Notes: a model not told the origin generated them from the letters alone. A stretch of 64,000 nucleotides of DNA from Sinohyriopsis cumingii (GCA_028554795.2 CM068835.1:28088311-28152310); one strand, 5' to 3'; positions 50,640 through 63,151 are shown, counted from the stretch's first letter. Numbers and translations are program-made.

Positions 50640-52760
50640 AATGCAGGCTGGTCTGATGTTGCATGATGTATCAACAGGTCTATGTTTGTTGTTTATCCTG
50701 TACATGATTTCTGTGAGTACTAACTGATTGGATATTTACTCTTTATCCTTTTGCATGATTTCAGCATATTAACTGATTGGATGTTTGCTGTTTATCCTTT
50801 TGCATGTTTTCAGTGAGTGTTAACTGCTTGGATGGTTGTTGTTTATCCTCTATAAGATCTAATTTCTGCGAGTATTAGCAGACTGGGATATTTGTTTTTA
50901 TATCCTTGCAATGATCTCAGATGGCAAGTATTAGCAAATTTGAGAATTGTTGTGTATCCTGTACATGATCCGAGATAGCAAATATTATCAGATTAGGATG
51001 TTTGCTGTGTTTTGTATATTTAATTTAATTGTTTGTTTGTTTGATTTAATTTTTTAAAATTCCATTACATGTTATTGTAATGTAACATTGTTTACTGAAT
51101 TTGACATTGTCCAGAATTGAAACATTGTAACTAGTTGCTGACCTTCAAAATCTGTGACAGTTTTGATAAACAACATTTTTTTACTTTTGTTTATTATCCT
51201 TATCAGAGTAAGAATCAGTAATTTGAGTGAAAGTCATACCTGGGCAACGTGTCATTAAGCATCTTTCAATTGGTAAACAAACTTCTATTTTTTCCAGAAG
51301 GATGAACTTTTGCCCCACATCCGGGAATCTGTTTTGCGTCTTAGTTAGACTTATTACTGATGTTTTGATAAAGAATTTTCAGTCTGGCTTAAAACATTTG
51401 ACAAATTAAGTTGTATTATGTCTTGACCAGTTTGGGCTGAATTTTTATTTTCTTCAAATTATTGAATTCAAGTGATTGTTTTCGCTGGAAATACAAAAGT
51501 GCTTTGATAATTCTTGGGAAAAGACATTTACTGGACTTTATACAGAATTCAAAACTGGAATAGTATTTTCTGTGTTACAAGAGACTATGGACACATCAGT
51601 ACAATGCTGGCTATTACAGATGTCATTGCCTTCCATCTTGAATTTCATCAGGATTTGAACTAAGATTCACTTAGAACTTTTCAGTGATAGGACTTGTGTT
51701 TTTTAATTGTTGGATTATTTTTGGATTTAATTCGTAAAACCGTAAGTTCGATTTTCTCATTTTTCACTTTGTATTCTAGGGAAATAAATTATTTGTTAAA
51801 TTTTACAAAGCTTGTTGTCTTCACTCTTTTCTGTTACTTATTTTAAGAGCATAGACTCATAACAGCTGGTTTTCTTTTGCTCGATCTCAGTTAGCAAAAA
51901 GCATTGACACTGATCTGACAGTACATAATGTGTCGGATCTTTCTTGTTTGCCCTTTTGATTATATCACTTAGCAAACAGCATAAACATTGATCAAACTGA
52001 CAAGGTGCTATGTAGTAGCTTATAAGGATCTTGTATGTCCTTTGCATGATCTTATTAGCATACAGGTTAGATGATGATCTTACAGGACATTAGCTGTCAA
52101 CAGATCAGGATATTGTTGTCTTTTACTGGATTTAATTTAACAAGAAGTTTAGACACTGATCTGACAGGGCTTTATGTATCAGCAGATTAGGATATTGTTG
52201 TCTTTTACTGGATTTAATTTAACAAGAAGTTTAGAGACTGATCTGACAGGGCATTATGTACCAGCAGACAGGATATTGTTGTCTTTTACTGGATTTCATT
52301 TTAATAACAAAAAGTTTAGAGACTGATCTGACAGGGCATTATGTATCAGCAGATCAGGATATTGTTGTCTTTTACTGGATTTAATTTTAATAACAAGACA
52401 TTTAGACACTGATCTGACAGGGCATTATGTATCAGCAGAGAGGATATTGTTGTCTTTTACTGGATTTAATTTTAATAACAAGAAGTTTATAGACTGATCT
52501 GACAGGGCATTATGTATCAGCAGATAAGGATCTTATATTTTTGTCCTTTTCATGATTTCAGTTAGCAAAAGGTGTGCTGAACTTGAGTTGACAGGGCATT
52601 TGGTAACTGCAGATAAGGATCTTTGTTATCCATCCTTTATAATTTTAAACAGCGTTCATTCTTTGATCTGATAAGGCATGATGTGCATGATGTGCAGTCA
52701 GGATCTTTGTTGTTTTTCCTTTGCATGATCTCAGCAAACAGCAGAGACATTGTTCAGAGA
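50640..52760. repeat. Composite repeat A: degenerate short-unit arrays around a unique 0.8 kb core
   Basis: Left array (50640-51020) has phrases such as 'ggatgtttgctgtttatcct' and 'gcatgatttcag'. The core (about 51030-51840) recurs at 55005-55662 plus 57236-57490. The right array (about 51880-52760) includes five near-identical units starting ggatattgttgtcttttact at 52108, 52189, 52271, 52357 and 52442, followed by 'ctgatctgacagggcattat'. Unit length is 81-86 bp. The core carries an antisense reading frame shared with its second copy. Confidence 0.8.
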
Positions 52761-53664
52761 TGGCTTTTTCTCACCCATGCAACAGTGAGATCGTGCTGGT
52801 TTACTTACTGCACTTTTCTTATCACAATCTGGTAGTGTCAGCTGAGTTATCTCAGTCAAGGTGTCCATGCTCTTGGAACTACTTTTCAAGAAAAGAACCC
52901 CTTGTTTTCTTCTCATGTGCATGAAGGAGTTGTTTTAAAATCAAACATGAGCAACAACAGATATATAATAAAAATAACTCATAAATCATCTTAAGGTCTC
53001 TCCTACTATGATAACATACCATACAAATTTTTTTAGAGAGACTGACACACGCACATGAAGTCGAGCTATTTGGTACAACTCATAAATGAAAGTGTATCAT
53101 CGTACCCCAAACTGCCCAAGCCATCATTAATGATCACATGAACAAACTGTTGGGCGCTAACACACCATCAACTTACTTCAGCACTTTATGGCTTAATAAT
53201 ATGCTGCACTTAGGGGTATGGGGAGGAGGTGAGGAACACAGAAACATCAAGTTGGTGATATTTCTTTAAAGTAAGATTTTGAATTAAATTTAGAATATTT
53301 TGAGCTTAATGAGAGACAAAGACAAGGACAGGAGAGGAAAATGAAAATTAAAAACTTAGAATGTATACTAACCCCACATTTTGAGATATCAACAATGTTA
53401 TAAGAACAAACATCCCAGTGATTTCTATGACCTGAACATACATTCTACCTGGCTGGCAGCAACCAGAAATGTTTTATGTCAAACCAGCTTTCTTCAGTTA
53501 TTGTCAAACATCCCCAGTCTGCCCCCGCTGAATCAAACACAATTGCAAATGAAAACTCCCGCACTTACCAATCATATTGGTTCATTCATCACCCTATATG
53601 CTGTTCCACAAGAAGATTTCAGTGTAGTGTATGATTGCACTGCTAACAGCTGTTGCATTTCCAG

Positions 53665-54240
53665 ACCACTCTGATGGCCTAGTGGTTAGATTGCCTGCCT
53701 TGGATGCGGGAGATTGTAGGTTCAAACCCTGGCCAATTCATACAGAAGACTTATAAAAATTGTACTTACAGTTGCCTTGCTTGTCACTCAACATTTAGAG
53801 GTTGTGTTAGGACTGGTTGTTGTTGTTGGGTTTAACGCCATTTTTCAGCACATGATAGGCTATGCATGGCGGCCAGTATTAATAGTGGAGAAAGGACCCA
53901 GGAAACCTCCGGGAAGAACCACTGACCCATGAGAAGCTACTAGCAAGCTTTCTCGCATACCCACATTGGCCAAATCCTAGACTCGAACCCATGCAGACAG
54001 AGGTGAGATGGCAGTGATCTGTAACGGAGAGCACTTTAGAACACTCTGCCACTCGGGGCCCCTTTATGACTGGTTGGCCTGGTGTCAGGATAATGTGACT
54101 GGGTGGGACATCATGCTATATGTCTGCAGTATGATGCCCCAGTGCTAGACATCACTATCAACTGCCACACTGCAGACATCATAGTGAGATGACTGAAAAC
54201 TTGTTAAAGTTACATTAAAAATCCAAAACCACAAACACAG
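53665..54240 (+). mobile_element. SINE-B copy split by a SINE-A insertion
   Basis: The head (ctctgatggcctagtggtta, B box ggttcaaaccc), body and tail (aaagttacattaaaaatcc) are present. The flanks tgttgcatttccag (53651-53664) and tgtttcatttccag (54241-54254) are a 14-bp duplication with one mismatch. Confidence 0.92.
53820..54064 (-). mobile_element. Full-length SINE-A nested inside SINE-B
   Basis: It runs in reverse orientation from ttgttgttgggtttaacgcc to the head cactcggggcccct. Flanks taggactggttg (53808-53819) and tatgactggttg (54065-54076) are a 12-bp duplication with one mismatch. In uninterrupted SINE-B (2467-2788) this target is a single 'taggactggttggcctgg'. Confidence 0.93.
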
Positions 54241-55004
54241 TGTTTCATTTCCAGGACAGAAAGTATAAATTTCCATTTCATGAATTAAATATTTCTGCAG
54301 TCATTACACACTTCATTAGAACTATGTAATTGTACTTGTATCATACCATTGGCTACAACAGAACTTTTCCAAACTGGAACTGATGAAAGTTAAAAGTTAG
54401 AGTTATAAAAAATATTAATTATTTATTGCTATTTGCATATGACACACATTGATTAAATGTGATAATATAGCAATAATATCAAATGGTTTTTTTCCTTTTA
54501 TTTTCTTAGGCAGAACCTGTGTACTTAGGGTCAAACATTCATCCTACTTCCCTCATTAACCTACTTGTATCAATGCATGGTGTTTGCAAATAATAGCAGA
54601 TGATCATGGTACTACTTACACATAACAGTTATAACTTGATTGCTTTTTTCTCTCTGATTGTTCTTTCTAACAGCGGCATATATATCTAGATTCTTATTAT
54701 TCAGATTTTCATAAAACAGCATAACACCTGATGAATTATATAAAAAGTGAGAGGCAATAATAGTACCAGAGTATGTGTTGAATCTGCTAACTATATTGCA
54801 AAAGAGTAGTGTTATTTTAATTTGAATTGAAAAATGTTTGGTGAAAAAAATAACTATGTTGGTGCTTGTACCAAGACAAGTAAAGCCTGTTTCATGTGGT
54901 TAATGTAATAAATGTAAACCCTTTACAATGATTTCCTTGTCTCAGTGCAAATCCCAACATAGATTCTATTAATAAATTGTTATGTATATCTAATTTAAAT
55001 GCTT

Positions 55005-57590
55005 GTTTGTTAGTTTATTTTTTTTTATATTCCATTACATGTTATTGTAATGTAATATTGTTTACTGGACTTGATTTTTGTTCAGAATCAAGTTCAGTTC
55101 TGTTTGACTTGATTGATTTTTTAAAATTTATTTAATTGATGTAAATACCTAATAATAGAAACATTGTATCTAGTTGCTGTCCTTAAAATCAGCGACAGTT
55201 TTGGTAAACAACTTTTTAAAATTTTTGTATTCTTTCTCAGAGTAAGAATCATTTAGTTGAGTCAAGGTCATATCTGGACTACGTGACGTGAGGCACATGT
55301 TAATTCGTAAACAGACTTCTATTTTTTCCAGAAGGATGAACTCTTGACCCTCATCTGGGAATCTATTTTGCATTTTAGTTAGTCTTAAAGCTGATGTTAT
55401 TATAAGAATTCTATCAGTCATGCCTTAATACTTGAGAAGTCAAGTTGTTTTATGTTGTGTCATGTTTGGGGCTGAATTTTTATTTTCTACAGATTATTGA
55501 ATTTAAGTGATTGTTTTCTCTGGAAATACAAAAGTGCTCTAAATTAATTCTTGGACAAAGACATTTATCGGAATTTATGTGGAATTCAAAAACTGGAATA
55601 ATATTTTTTGTGAGTCAACAAGAGACTGTTGACACATCAGTACAACACTGACTATTGCATATGTCCTCGCTAAAGCTCTACCAATTAATCGGCCATACTC
55701 ATAATCGGGCCAACTATTGGAACAATTGGTACCAGCAGAAATAATCAGTGCCGATGTAAACAAATTTCCAAAATATAAATGTAATCATAACATTCATCTT
55801 GACATGGCTTGAATTTTAAATCAGAATTAAATAGTGGAAATTAAGGAATAAATTATTGATTTGGGGGTTAATTGAAAGACAATATATTCTTAAAAGTAAA
55901 TACTTTTTAACACGCTTGCTGTAAACTACCGCTGATTGTCTGCTCACAACAAATTATCAATACCATGCATGCACTCATCCCAATCACAGCAGCCAACCAG
56001 CCAATGGGGCCTCGTGTGGCTGTTGAACTTCCAGCATACACATGACAGGGATGGTTCTGGCTTTTAAAAAGTCATCGCCAAAAAAAATCACCAATCTCAA
56101 TATTTTGTTGCCAATTTTCAAAAAATGTCGCCAGAATAAGTAGTGAATATTTTTCCAAGACTATTAATGTAATAGGCAATGAAAATTTAAAAAGATAGTT
56201 ATTACTTTATTGACAACAAGCAATACAGCCATAATATTACAAAATAAATCATTACATTACTGTTTTGCACTACTTCCATGGTCTTTGCATTGCACATCAC
56301 CGTTAGTGTGTAGGTCTAACTGTTGTCACCTGAAATAAATGCATTATCAAATTTAAAATTTCTACTTTCCTACAGTCTCTCTTTTTTTAATAGAAACTTC
56401 AGGTATTAAGCAAATTTATATTATGTATATTATTTTCCAAATAATAGTTTTGTAAGAAACTTTATTTAGATAATGACATTTTAATACTAAAACCCTATGA
56501 TCGTACTTTTCAATGTAAGATAAGTGACGTATAATGCGACCGTCGATTTCATGCATTCATGAATTAAATGCCTCCCTTCCCTTTTTTTTATGGCTAGCTT
56601 CACAAAGTACATCTCAGTCAACTAGGAGTTCAGAAATTTAATTTTGCCGTGCTTTACTTGCTTTGCTTGTTAGTGAATTGCTTCCTAAATCCCAGGAATG
56701 ATCACTGAATGCTGTAGATTTTTTATCGACAAGCAAATTATGATCTCCATTCCCACCAGTGAAACTTACACGAGTCAACTTGACCTGGCATTACTGTACT
56801 GTATATATAAGAATTGATTACCATAATTAAATTCAAAGAAGGAATGAAGAAACATATCACAGAGCATATGTGCCCCCAAAAAACTAATTCGGAATAAATA
56901 TGTTATTTAGTAAAGCATTTTATTTGCATATATGAGTTAACAATAAGAAATAAGGTGGGATATAAAATGTTTGAAATAGTTATCACATGTATGGTAGCTT
57001 GAGACCAAATTTCAACTGTTAACATAAATCTGCACCCATTTTAGGCATTGTTAGTTACAAAAAAAATAGGGCATGGTTTACTTGTCAATCAAATGATTGT
57101 GTTTTTGCTAACTGTAGAACAGGTGGTTCTTGAAATAATCGGTCTCATAATTGGTATTGGCAATTTTGATAATCGACTATACGTGGTATCGGCATAATTG
57201 GCAAAAAGTGACATCGGTACAGCTTTAGTCATCGCCTTCCATCTTGAATTTACATCTGGATTTGAACTGTGATTCACTTAGAACTTTGCATTGATAGGAC
57301 TTGTGGTTTTTTTTTAATTCTTGGATTACAATTTGGATTTAATTTGCAATACCGTAAGTTCTTTTTTCTTATTTATTTTATTTTGTAGTCTAGGGAAATA
57401 AATTATTTGTTAAATTTTACGATGCTTGTTGTCTTCATTCTCTTCTGTTACTTATTTTAAGAGCATACTCATAACAATATTTTCATCTAAGGATCTTTGC
57501 TGTTTATTCTGTAAGTGTTCTCAGTTTGCAAACTGTGTAGAAACTAATCTGACAGAACATTAAGCAGTATCAGGTTGGGCTCTATACATT
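55005..57590. repeat. Composite repeat A, second copy, interrupted
   Basis: 55005-55662 and 57236-57490 align with the core at 51030-51840: shared 'attccattacatgttattgt', 'ttctattttttccagaagga', 'ctagggaaataaattatttg'. One related array unit follows (about 57490-57590, 'aatctgacagaacattaa'). A 1557-bp transposon splits it. Confidence 0.85.
55671..57227. mobile_element. hAT-like non-autonomous transposon (1557 bp)
   Basis: The termini are taaagctctacc...ggtacagcttta, inverted repeats starting TAAAG, which fits the hAT consensus (YARNG). Subterminal 'aatcgg' motifs occur at both ends. Flanks gtcctcgc (55663-55670) and gtcatcgc (57228-57235) form an 8-bp duplication with one mismatch. The empty site is gtcattgc at 51622-51629 in the paralogous repeat. 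No transposase frame is seen. Confidence 0.88.
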
Positions 57591-57672
57591 TAGATGCTTA
57601 TTACACAAATGTAGTATTGTAGATAGTTTTAACATGGTTGTTTATCTACACAACATACTTTTTTATCTCCAG

Positions 57673-57750
57673 GATGTTTTAACTGATCTCAAGGCTGATG
57701 CAGAAACCATTCCCATACAACCTCTCAGAGAGGATTGGGTTGGACATAAG
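57673..57750 (+). CDS. DAGLA: DAGLA exon: DVLTDL to GHK segment
   Basis: 78 bp, phase 0/0; acceptor 'tttatctccag', donor 'AAG|gtagga'. It encodes 26 residues: DVLTDLKADAETIPIQPL, then REDWVGHK. It matches DALTDLTGDAERLPVEG...WLGHK of DAG lipase alpha. The aspartate pair of the (K)DxLTDL motif and the GHKG turn are conserved across the family. The middle (IPIQPLRED) is variable, as in other species. The residue before this exon is Gln, giving SLQDVLTDL, as in DAGL beta and insects. Spacing to the next exon is only 0.8 kb, the smallest intron here. Confidence 0.95.
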
Positions 57751-58543
57751 GTAGGATAAAATCACTACAATACGGTGGTCCAACAGTTTATCACCCTTCC
57801 AACAGTTTCATTGCGGATGTTGTGAAATCTTAGAAACTATTGCTTGTACAATCATGAAACTTGATGAATGAATTAGTCTTAAGAGGTATCAGGCACTGCT
57901 AGCAAAATTAGATCATCATAACCAACTTTGGGAATTAAGGCCAACATTAAGACCTTGCAGTGGCACAGCTGGGAAGGCATATCATCTAGGTATTAGATAG
58001 GGCTGTCAGAGTTGTTATTTGGTCTTCCACATTGTAGTTAATTCTTGCATAAACATATGGTTATGTTAAATGTCCCCCAAAATTTCATATTTTCTGTGTG
58101 TTTGTAGATAAATGCCCACCAAAATTTCATATTTTCTGTGTGTATGTAGATAAAAGTGATTAGATCTACAGATAATTGAACAATTTGTTCAATTTTTTTG
58201 GCTGAGTTTCAGAACTTGTTTGACAAAAACATTTTCACCTCATTTAATACATATCTTGGCAGAAATGTTATTGTTCTCAAGTACACATTTCTAGTTTGCA
58301 TTCATTTGAAAGTATTTATTAATATTTTGTCTTATTGTTTGGTTACCAAATTATGTAATATGGATTTACATTTTATAAATAGAAAGCTTAAACATTTCAT
58401 AATATGTAACCTTGAGCCAAGTAGTACTTAATTCTTTCTTTAATTTTTAAAATATGTAAAGTCAGATTTGGTTTTAAAAAATAGAACATTTCAGGGTTAT
58501 TTCAAGCTGTAAAGTTAATCTTTGGCATTTTTTCTGATTACAG
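57751..58543 (+). other. 0.8 kb DAGLA intron
   Basis: Donor gtagga, acceptor 'ttctgattacag'. It contains a local direct duplication of about 45 bp ('ccaaaatttcatattttctg' near 58077 and again near 58121) and an AT-rich frame at 58198-58431 with no recognisable family. Confidence 0.85.
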
Positions 58544-58624
58544 GGCATGGTGCAAGCAGCTGTTTACATCCGAAAGAAGCTCAAAGAAGATCAGCTTTTA
58601 GAGAAGGCCTTTGAAAAGGCAAAG
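58544..58624 (+). CDS. DAGLA: DAGLA exon: helix before the catalytic serine exon (last in window)
   Basis: 81 bp, phase 0/0; acceptor 'tgattacag', donor 'AAG|gtaaat'. It encodes 27 residues: GMVQAAVYIRKKLKEDQL, then LEKAFEKAK. It matches GMVLSAEYIKKKLEQEMVLSQAF of DAG lipase alpha, the amphipathic helix that leads to the strand bearing the GHSLGAG nucleophile elbow. That motif is absent from the remaining 5.4 kb, so the next exon must lie beyond position 64000. The Asp and His of the triad and the long regulatory C-terminal tail are therefore also outside. The junction K|G across the intron keeps GHKGM intact. Confidence 0.95.
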
Positions 58625-59449
58625 GTAAATAATGTCTTGCAGATATTCAAACCATTAGCTTGCAGGAGTAAATAATTATAAATGAAATAAAAGCTCTTTG
58701 AAAACTTTTGCTTCTAAAAAATGAAATAAGAGATTCTGTAAAAGAGGATGGATATTGTTTGTATGGTAGAATTTGCATTTGGAAAATGTTGGTCTTTCTG
58801 AAAGGATGCTGAAATTGTTGCATATCTGTTGGTTAGCATTCAGTAACATTTGCAGAAACACACAACTGAATATTGTAATTTACCATAACACTCTATGATT
58901 TTATTGTATTAGGGAGATAATGGTCTCAATGTTGCGAAGTGCAGATATGGTTTTACTGTATCAAATAAAATTCTAGCTGCATGTTGGAATAGAACTGGTG
59001 CAGCACTAAATTGGTACAAGAAACTATCTTTGCTGGAAAATTTGAGGCCATTGACATGGGGAAAAACTGATTATCTGGTACAGCATTATTTTGTGTTGAA
59101 AAATTTGAGGCCATTAATACGGGAAACACTGATGATCTATACATTGATTATACAGACTTTTCACTCATCCAAATCAATGAAATGTTTTATGAACCTGCAA
59201 GTTATATTTGATTATTATCATTTACTGGGATAAACTTTACATTTTTCATTGCTTCTGGATAATCAACATATTTTATTGTAGTATTTATCTAATTCCTATA
59301 TATTTTTGTCTTTGAATGCAATTTTATCAATGATTTCTCAGACACATCCATCACCTATTATGTGACAGTCTAGAAGCTTTGAATGGCCAGGCAAGGTCAG
59401 AAGTTTTTCGTGACCTGAAAGTCAAATTACTGGTTGGGTATCATAATTG

Positions 59450-61000
59450 ATGATGTGACGGGTTGTCATGCCGCCACTGTGGTAGGTGTGTAATTTTGAT
59501 TGGGGTTAGGTGCTCCCAGTATTTTATTTAAATTATTATAGAAGTCCCACCCAGGCTCGATTTTGTTTGGAAGTTAAATTAGTGAAAGATAGATGTAAAG
59601 CTCTGAGCCCCCAGTCAGCAATGCCGACGGTTAAATGATTGAATATACAAAAATGTGAAATTCAACAAATAACAATGTAATGACAATTCAATAGTCAAAT
59701 AATAAAAATTTCCCAAGTACTCTCCTTTCGCTCGACTCTGTGATAGCTTATTGCATCATTTGATTAGTAGGGTGAGATAGCTTTCCATCTGTCTTTGTAC
59801 TCTGCTCATTTGTGTATTCTTCTCTCCTATTTTCTAGACTTTCTCTAGATTCCTCCTCCTTCTCTACTTTCTCCTCATCTCCTTTTCCTCCTCCTCCTCC
59901 TCGACTCTCTCTACTGACTAGATTTGTCAACTCAGACTGCTCTGCTAGTCTCACTTCCGTCTCCCCTCTTAGAGACTCGGGACTCAACTGAACCGGAAGT
60001 TCTGTCCCCCCAAAAGCTTCCTGTGCAAACACAAGGATGGTACAATATTTTCCATAACCCTTGTATCTCACACTACACCCAGCCTTTCATCAGATAATGA
60101 CCACAAGCTAACAATCTACATAATTCTCTACATAATACTCAAGCTCATTTCTCAAATATGCATGTAAATTAAAACATTACAAAGGTAATTGTACATGCTA
60201 AATGATCCTATTAATTAAGTATACATACTAAATATAATTACAATTACAATGCCATAATATTCTGCAAAAATCAAGCAAATAACTTACTGACCTTTATAAA
60301 GCTTCATCTTTCCTTAGAATCTCCTAAGTTTTACTGCCAGATTACAAGTGGCTTCTTTGGAGTAACCCTGTATTGCTCAGCAATCTTTCTAGGCAAGGCT
60401 AAGTTTTTGCTTGCTAGTTAGAAATTAAAATTCGGATCAAAATTGTTGTCACAATTCTGATTGAGTGTCGTTCTGACCGGATCCAATGAAACTTAGCGGA
60501 CAATGTCCTTCTTGCTGTCTGTCCACGTGGGGATGGATTTAGAACATGCTCTGGTCCCTTGCACATTCCTCTGATCTTAGGACTAAGCTGTAACACATAG
60601 GTGGGAAGTCGCGCGATCTAACGTCTGTGCCAATTCAAGATGCCGGGTCACCTCTCTGGTCACGGTAACTTTGCATAAGAGATTAACTCTAGCCTGCGGC
60701 AATGTTTAGACATCCAATCATGACTTGTAATAATATCTTAGTTTATACACGACTTATAAACTTCGGCTGAGCAAACATGACAATTGAATTAGTGGTAACA
60801 TTTGAAAATAATTGTCCTGATAAATTGTATCTCGGAGTGAAATTAGAATTGCCAACATTTTTTGACTATCTTATCATTTGTATCTGTACATATAAGGATA
60901 CATCACTTCTTAGATAACTTGCAGACCTGTTTATAATGTGGGTGGGAAGCATGGGTCCCAGTTTTAAAACTTGAAAGTACTCCATAACGCCACTATTTGT
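59450..61000. other. Unassigned block of distinct composition, possible mobile element
   Basis: Sequence texture differs from the flanks: 'gacgggttgtcatgccgcca' near 59458, a polypyrimidine stretch with ctcctcctcctcctcctc near 59886, and more CpG. A minus-strand frame (59748-60071) encodes a Glu/Lys/Arg-rich segment with GGGGG, mostly from that stretch; another lies at 60414-60596. I found no terminal repeats or conserved domain. It could be an LTR-like or other insertion, or a transcribed untranslated region. Confidence 0.3.
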
Positions 61001-61242
61001 TGAACATTAAGAAAATCGTGTTCAAAATTAGTCAAATGAAACCTTGATATATTGCTTGTTCATTTATTAAAACACAGTAGTTAGTACCCAGAAATTTTAA
61101 TAAAAATCATGAAATTCTTAACTTTTAATAAGAAATCATATGTTTTGTTAAGTTTTCTTTCCAATCAACATTCTCAGCACAATATAAACAACAATATTCA
61201 ATAAAATTTCAATCATGGCAACATGTTAATTCCATAAATACT

Positions 61243-61503
61243 GGGGCCCTGAGTGGCCGAGTGGTCTAAAGCGCTCTCCGTTACAGATCACTGCCATCTC
61301 ACCTCTGTCTGCGTGGGTTTGAGTCTAGGATTCAGCCAATGTGGGTATGTGAGAAAGCTTGCCAGTAACTTCTTTTGGGTCAGTGGTTCTTCCCGGGGTT
61401 TTCCCGGGTTCTTCCTCCACCATTAATACTGGCCGCCATGCATAGCCTATCGTGTGCTGAAATATGGTGTTAAACCCCACAACAACAACAACAACAACAA
61501 AAA
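61243..61503 (+). mobile_element. Full-length SINE-A copy
   Basis: Head ggggccctgagtggccgagt, complete body and long (caa)n tail. A perfect 12-bp target duplication, tccataaatact, lies at 61231-61242 and 61504-61515. Confidence 0.94.
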
Positions 61504-61884
61504 TCCATAAATACTAATTAATGAAATCAATTTTTTCAAGTGAAGTTGGTGTTTTAGTTCTAGTTTATAATTTTGGTTTCATTGTAATTATCATAGATAC
61601 AATAAATCCTGTGGTATCCAGATGTGAATAATATCAATCTACTATAACAGCTTTGCTTGTGAGCATTTATTTTAGAACATAATTAAGTGTTGATAGTAAT
61701 AAACATCTATAGTTATAAAAAAAAAAAGAATCTTGTTTTGTTGTGAATCAACAACAGCAAAGAACACTGATGTAATGCACGTTTTTATGTGCAGATGATG
61801 GTTCTTGAATCCACTTGGAGTGATGTTGTTAACAATCTTTCAGAGTTCAGGTATCTTGAAAATAAAGGTAATTTAAATGAAATA

Positions 61885-62150
61885 ATGAACAACTTCATTG
61901 GAAAAAGCTCTTTATTGACAAATATTTCCATGGTTATATAACAAGTGTTAAACAACCTTGTTATTTCCCCACCCTTGGATTTCCCACTCTTGGATTTCTC
62001 ATTGTATTTAGCAGGAATGGAATCCCCTTCTTAAGTTTTGGGAGGTTCCTTTGTAACTCATGTCCTTACTTATAGTGCAGTCTCTTTTTTGGTTTTTGGA
62101 ACCCATTGTGCATGATTAAACAAGGGAAAGGTGTACTTTGTATCTGTACT
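61885..62150 (-). mobile_element. Pogo-like element fragment, copy 4
   Basis: 'aacaacttcattggaaaaag' (about 61890) and 'ttatagtgcagtctcttttt' (about 62072) match the end region of copy 2 (about 30010 and 30160). The terminus is mutated (catgattaaacaagggaaag). Confidence 0.6.
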
Positions 62151-62398
62151 TATATGTATCATTTGTTTCTGTACTTATTTTTATCTAGACATGTATTGTT
62201 TGTATCTGAACAAAATGTATCATTTGTATCTGTACATATAATGCAAATCTCAACATTATAAAGATACTTGTGTATGATTTTGACTCCGTAGTTTAGTACA
62301 GTGTTTTTGTTACTTCAGGACTACACAACCTGTTCTCTGTGTCACAGAAACATATTTTTGGATAATCTTTTTTTCAAGAAGCCTTTATTCAAAATTGG

Positions 62399-62444
62399 TG
62401 TGTGTGTGTGATTTGGACTTTTTAACGTAGCTTTAACAATCAAT
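62399..62444 (-). mobile_element. 46-bp, extremely truncated SINE-B copy
   Basis: Only (TG)n and the reversed 3' tail 'tttttaacgtagctttaaca' are present. Flanks attcaaaattgg (62387-62398) and attcagaattgg (62445-62456) are a 12-bp duplication with one mismatch, so it is an independent insertion and not a deletion remnant. Confidence 0.75.
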
Positions 62445-63015
62445 ATTCAGAATTGGAAAAAGTTGACAAATTTATATATGAAAAAAATATCACACAAATG
62501 GCTCTCATGGTTAATACTTTCTTTGCTCTCCCAGAAGAAAATTATAACATGTAACTTGTAATTATGCCTGGGTCATTCAGCCATTTATAACATCACATAG
62601 CATTTGAGACCAAATCAATTTATTCCATTTAGCAATTGTTTGATTTAGAAAATTAAATTACCATTCCCATAACTAATTGATACAGTGCATTAAATAAGTG
62701 AATTGTGTTTAATTTGCATTGGTCATTGTAAATTGATCCAGTTCTAAAATGATATAATTTAAACTTGCATATTTAATTATCTCGACACTACAAGTAACAT
62801 GAAGCTATTGTACTATCTCTTGCATTACAGACAGCAGGTTTCCTGGGACCTACTTACATGGGAGGGGGTTAAGGAGGCAAGCTGCATACATGTATATTTT
62901 GGTTCAGTTTTTCATTTAACTTAGGTTATTTTTATTATAGCTAGAATTATGAAACTTACTGAGGGGATGCATTTTGATGAGTACTACATCATCATCATAA
63001 AAGTAGGTCACTATG

Positions 63016-63151
<136 letters not shown>

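Larger units (their letters stand above)
49563..57672 (+). other. 8.1 kb DAGLA intron
   Basis: Donor gtgagt, acceptor 'tttatctccag'. It contains the composite repeat in two copies, a tandem array of 81-86-bp units, nested SINEs and a hAT-like element. I see nothing recognisable in 49563-50639, 52761-53650 or 54255-55004. Confidence 0.85.

Noticed and set aside
58913-59000. Possible extra DAGLA exon after 'ttgtattag' (frame starting GDNGLNVAKCRYGF)
   Set aside because: No resemblance to the segment preceding GHSLG in DAG lipases and no convincing donor in phase.
61795-61857. Possible exon 'ATGATGGTTCTTG...' between gtgcag and gtatct
   Set aside because: The predicted residues (MMVLESTWSDVVNNLSEF) do not fit DAG lipase, and no independent support is visible.
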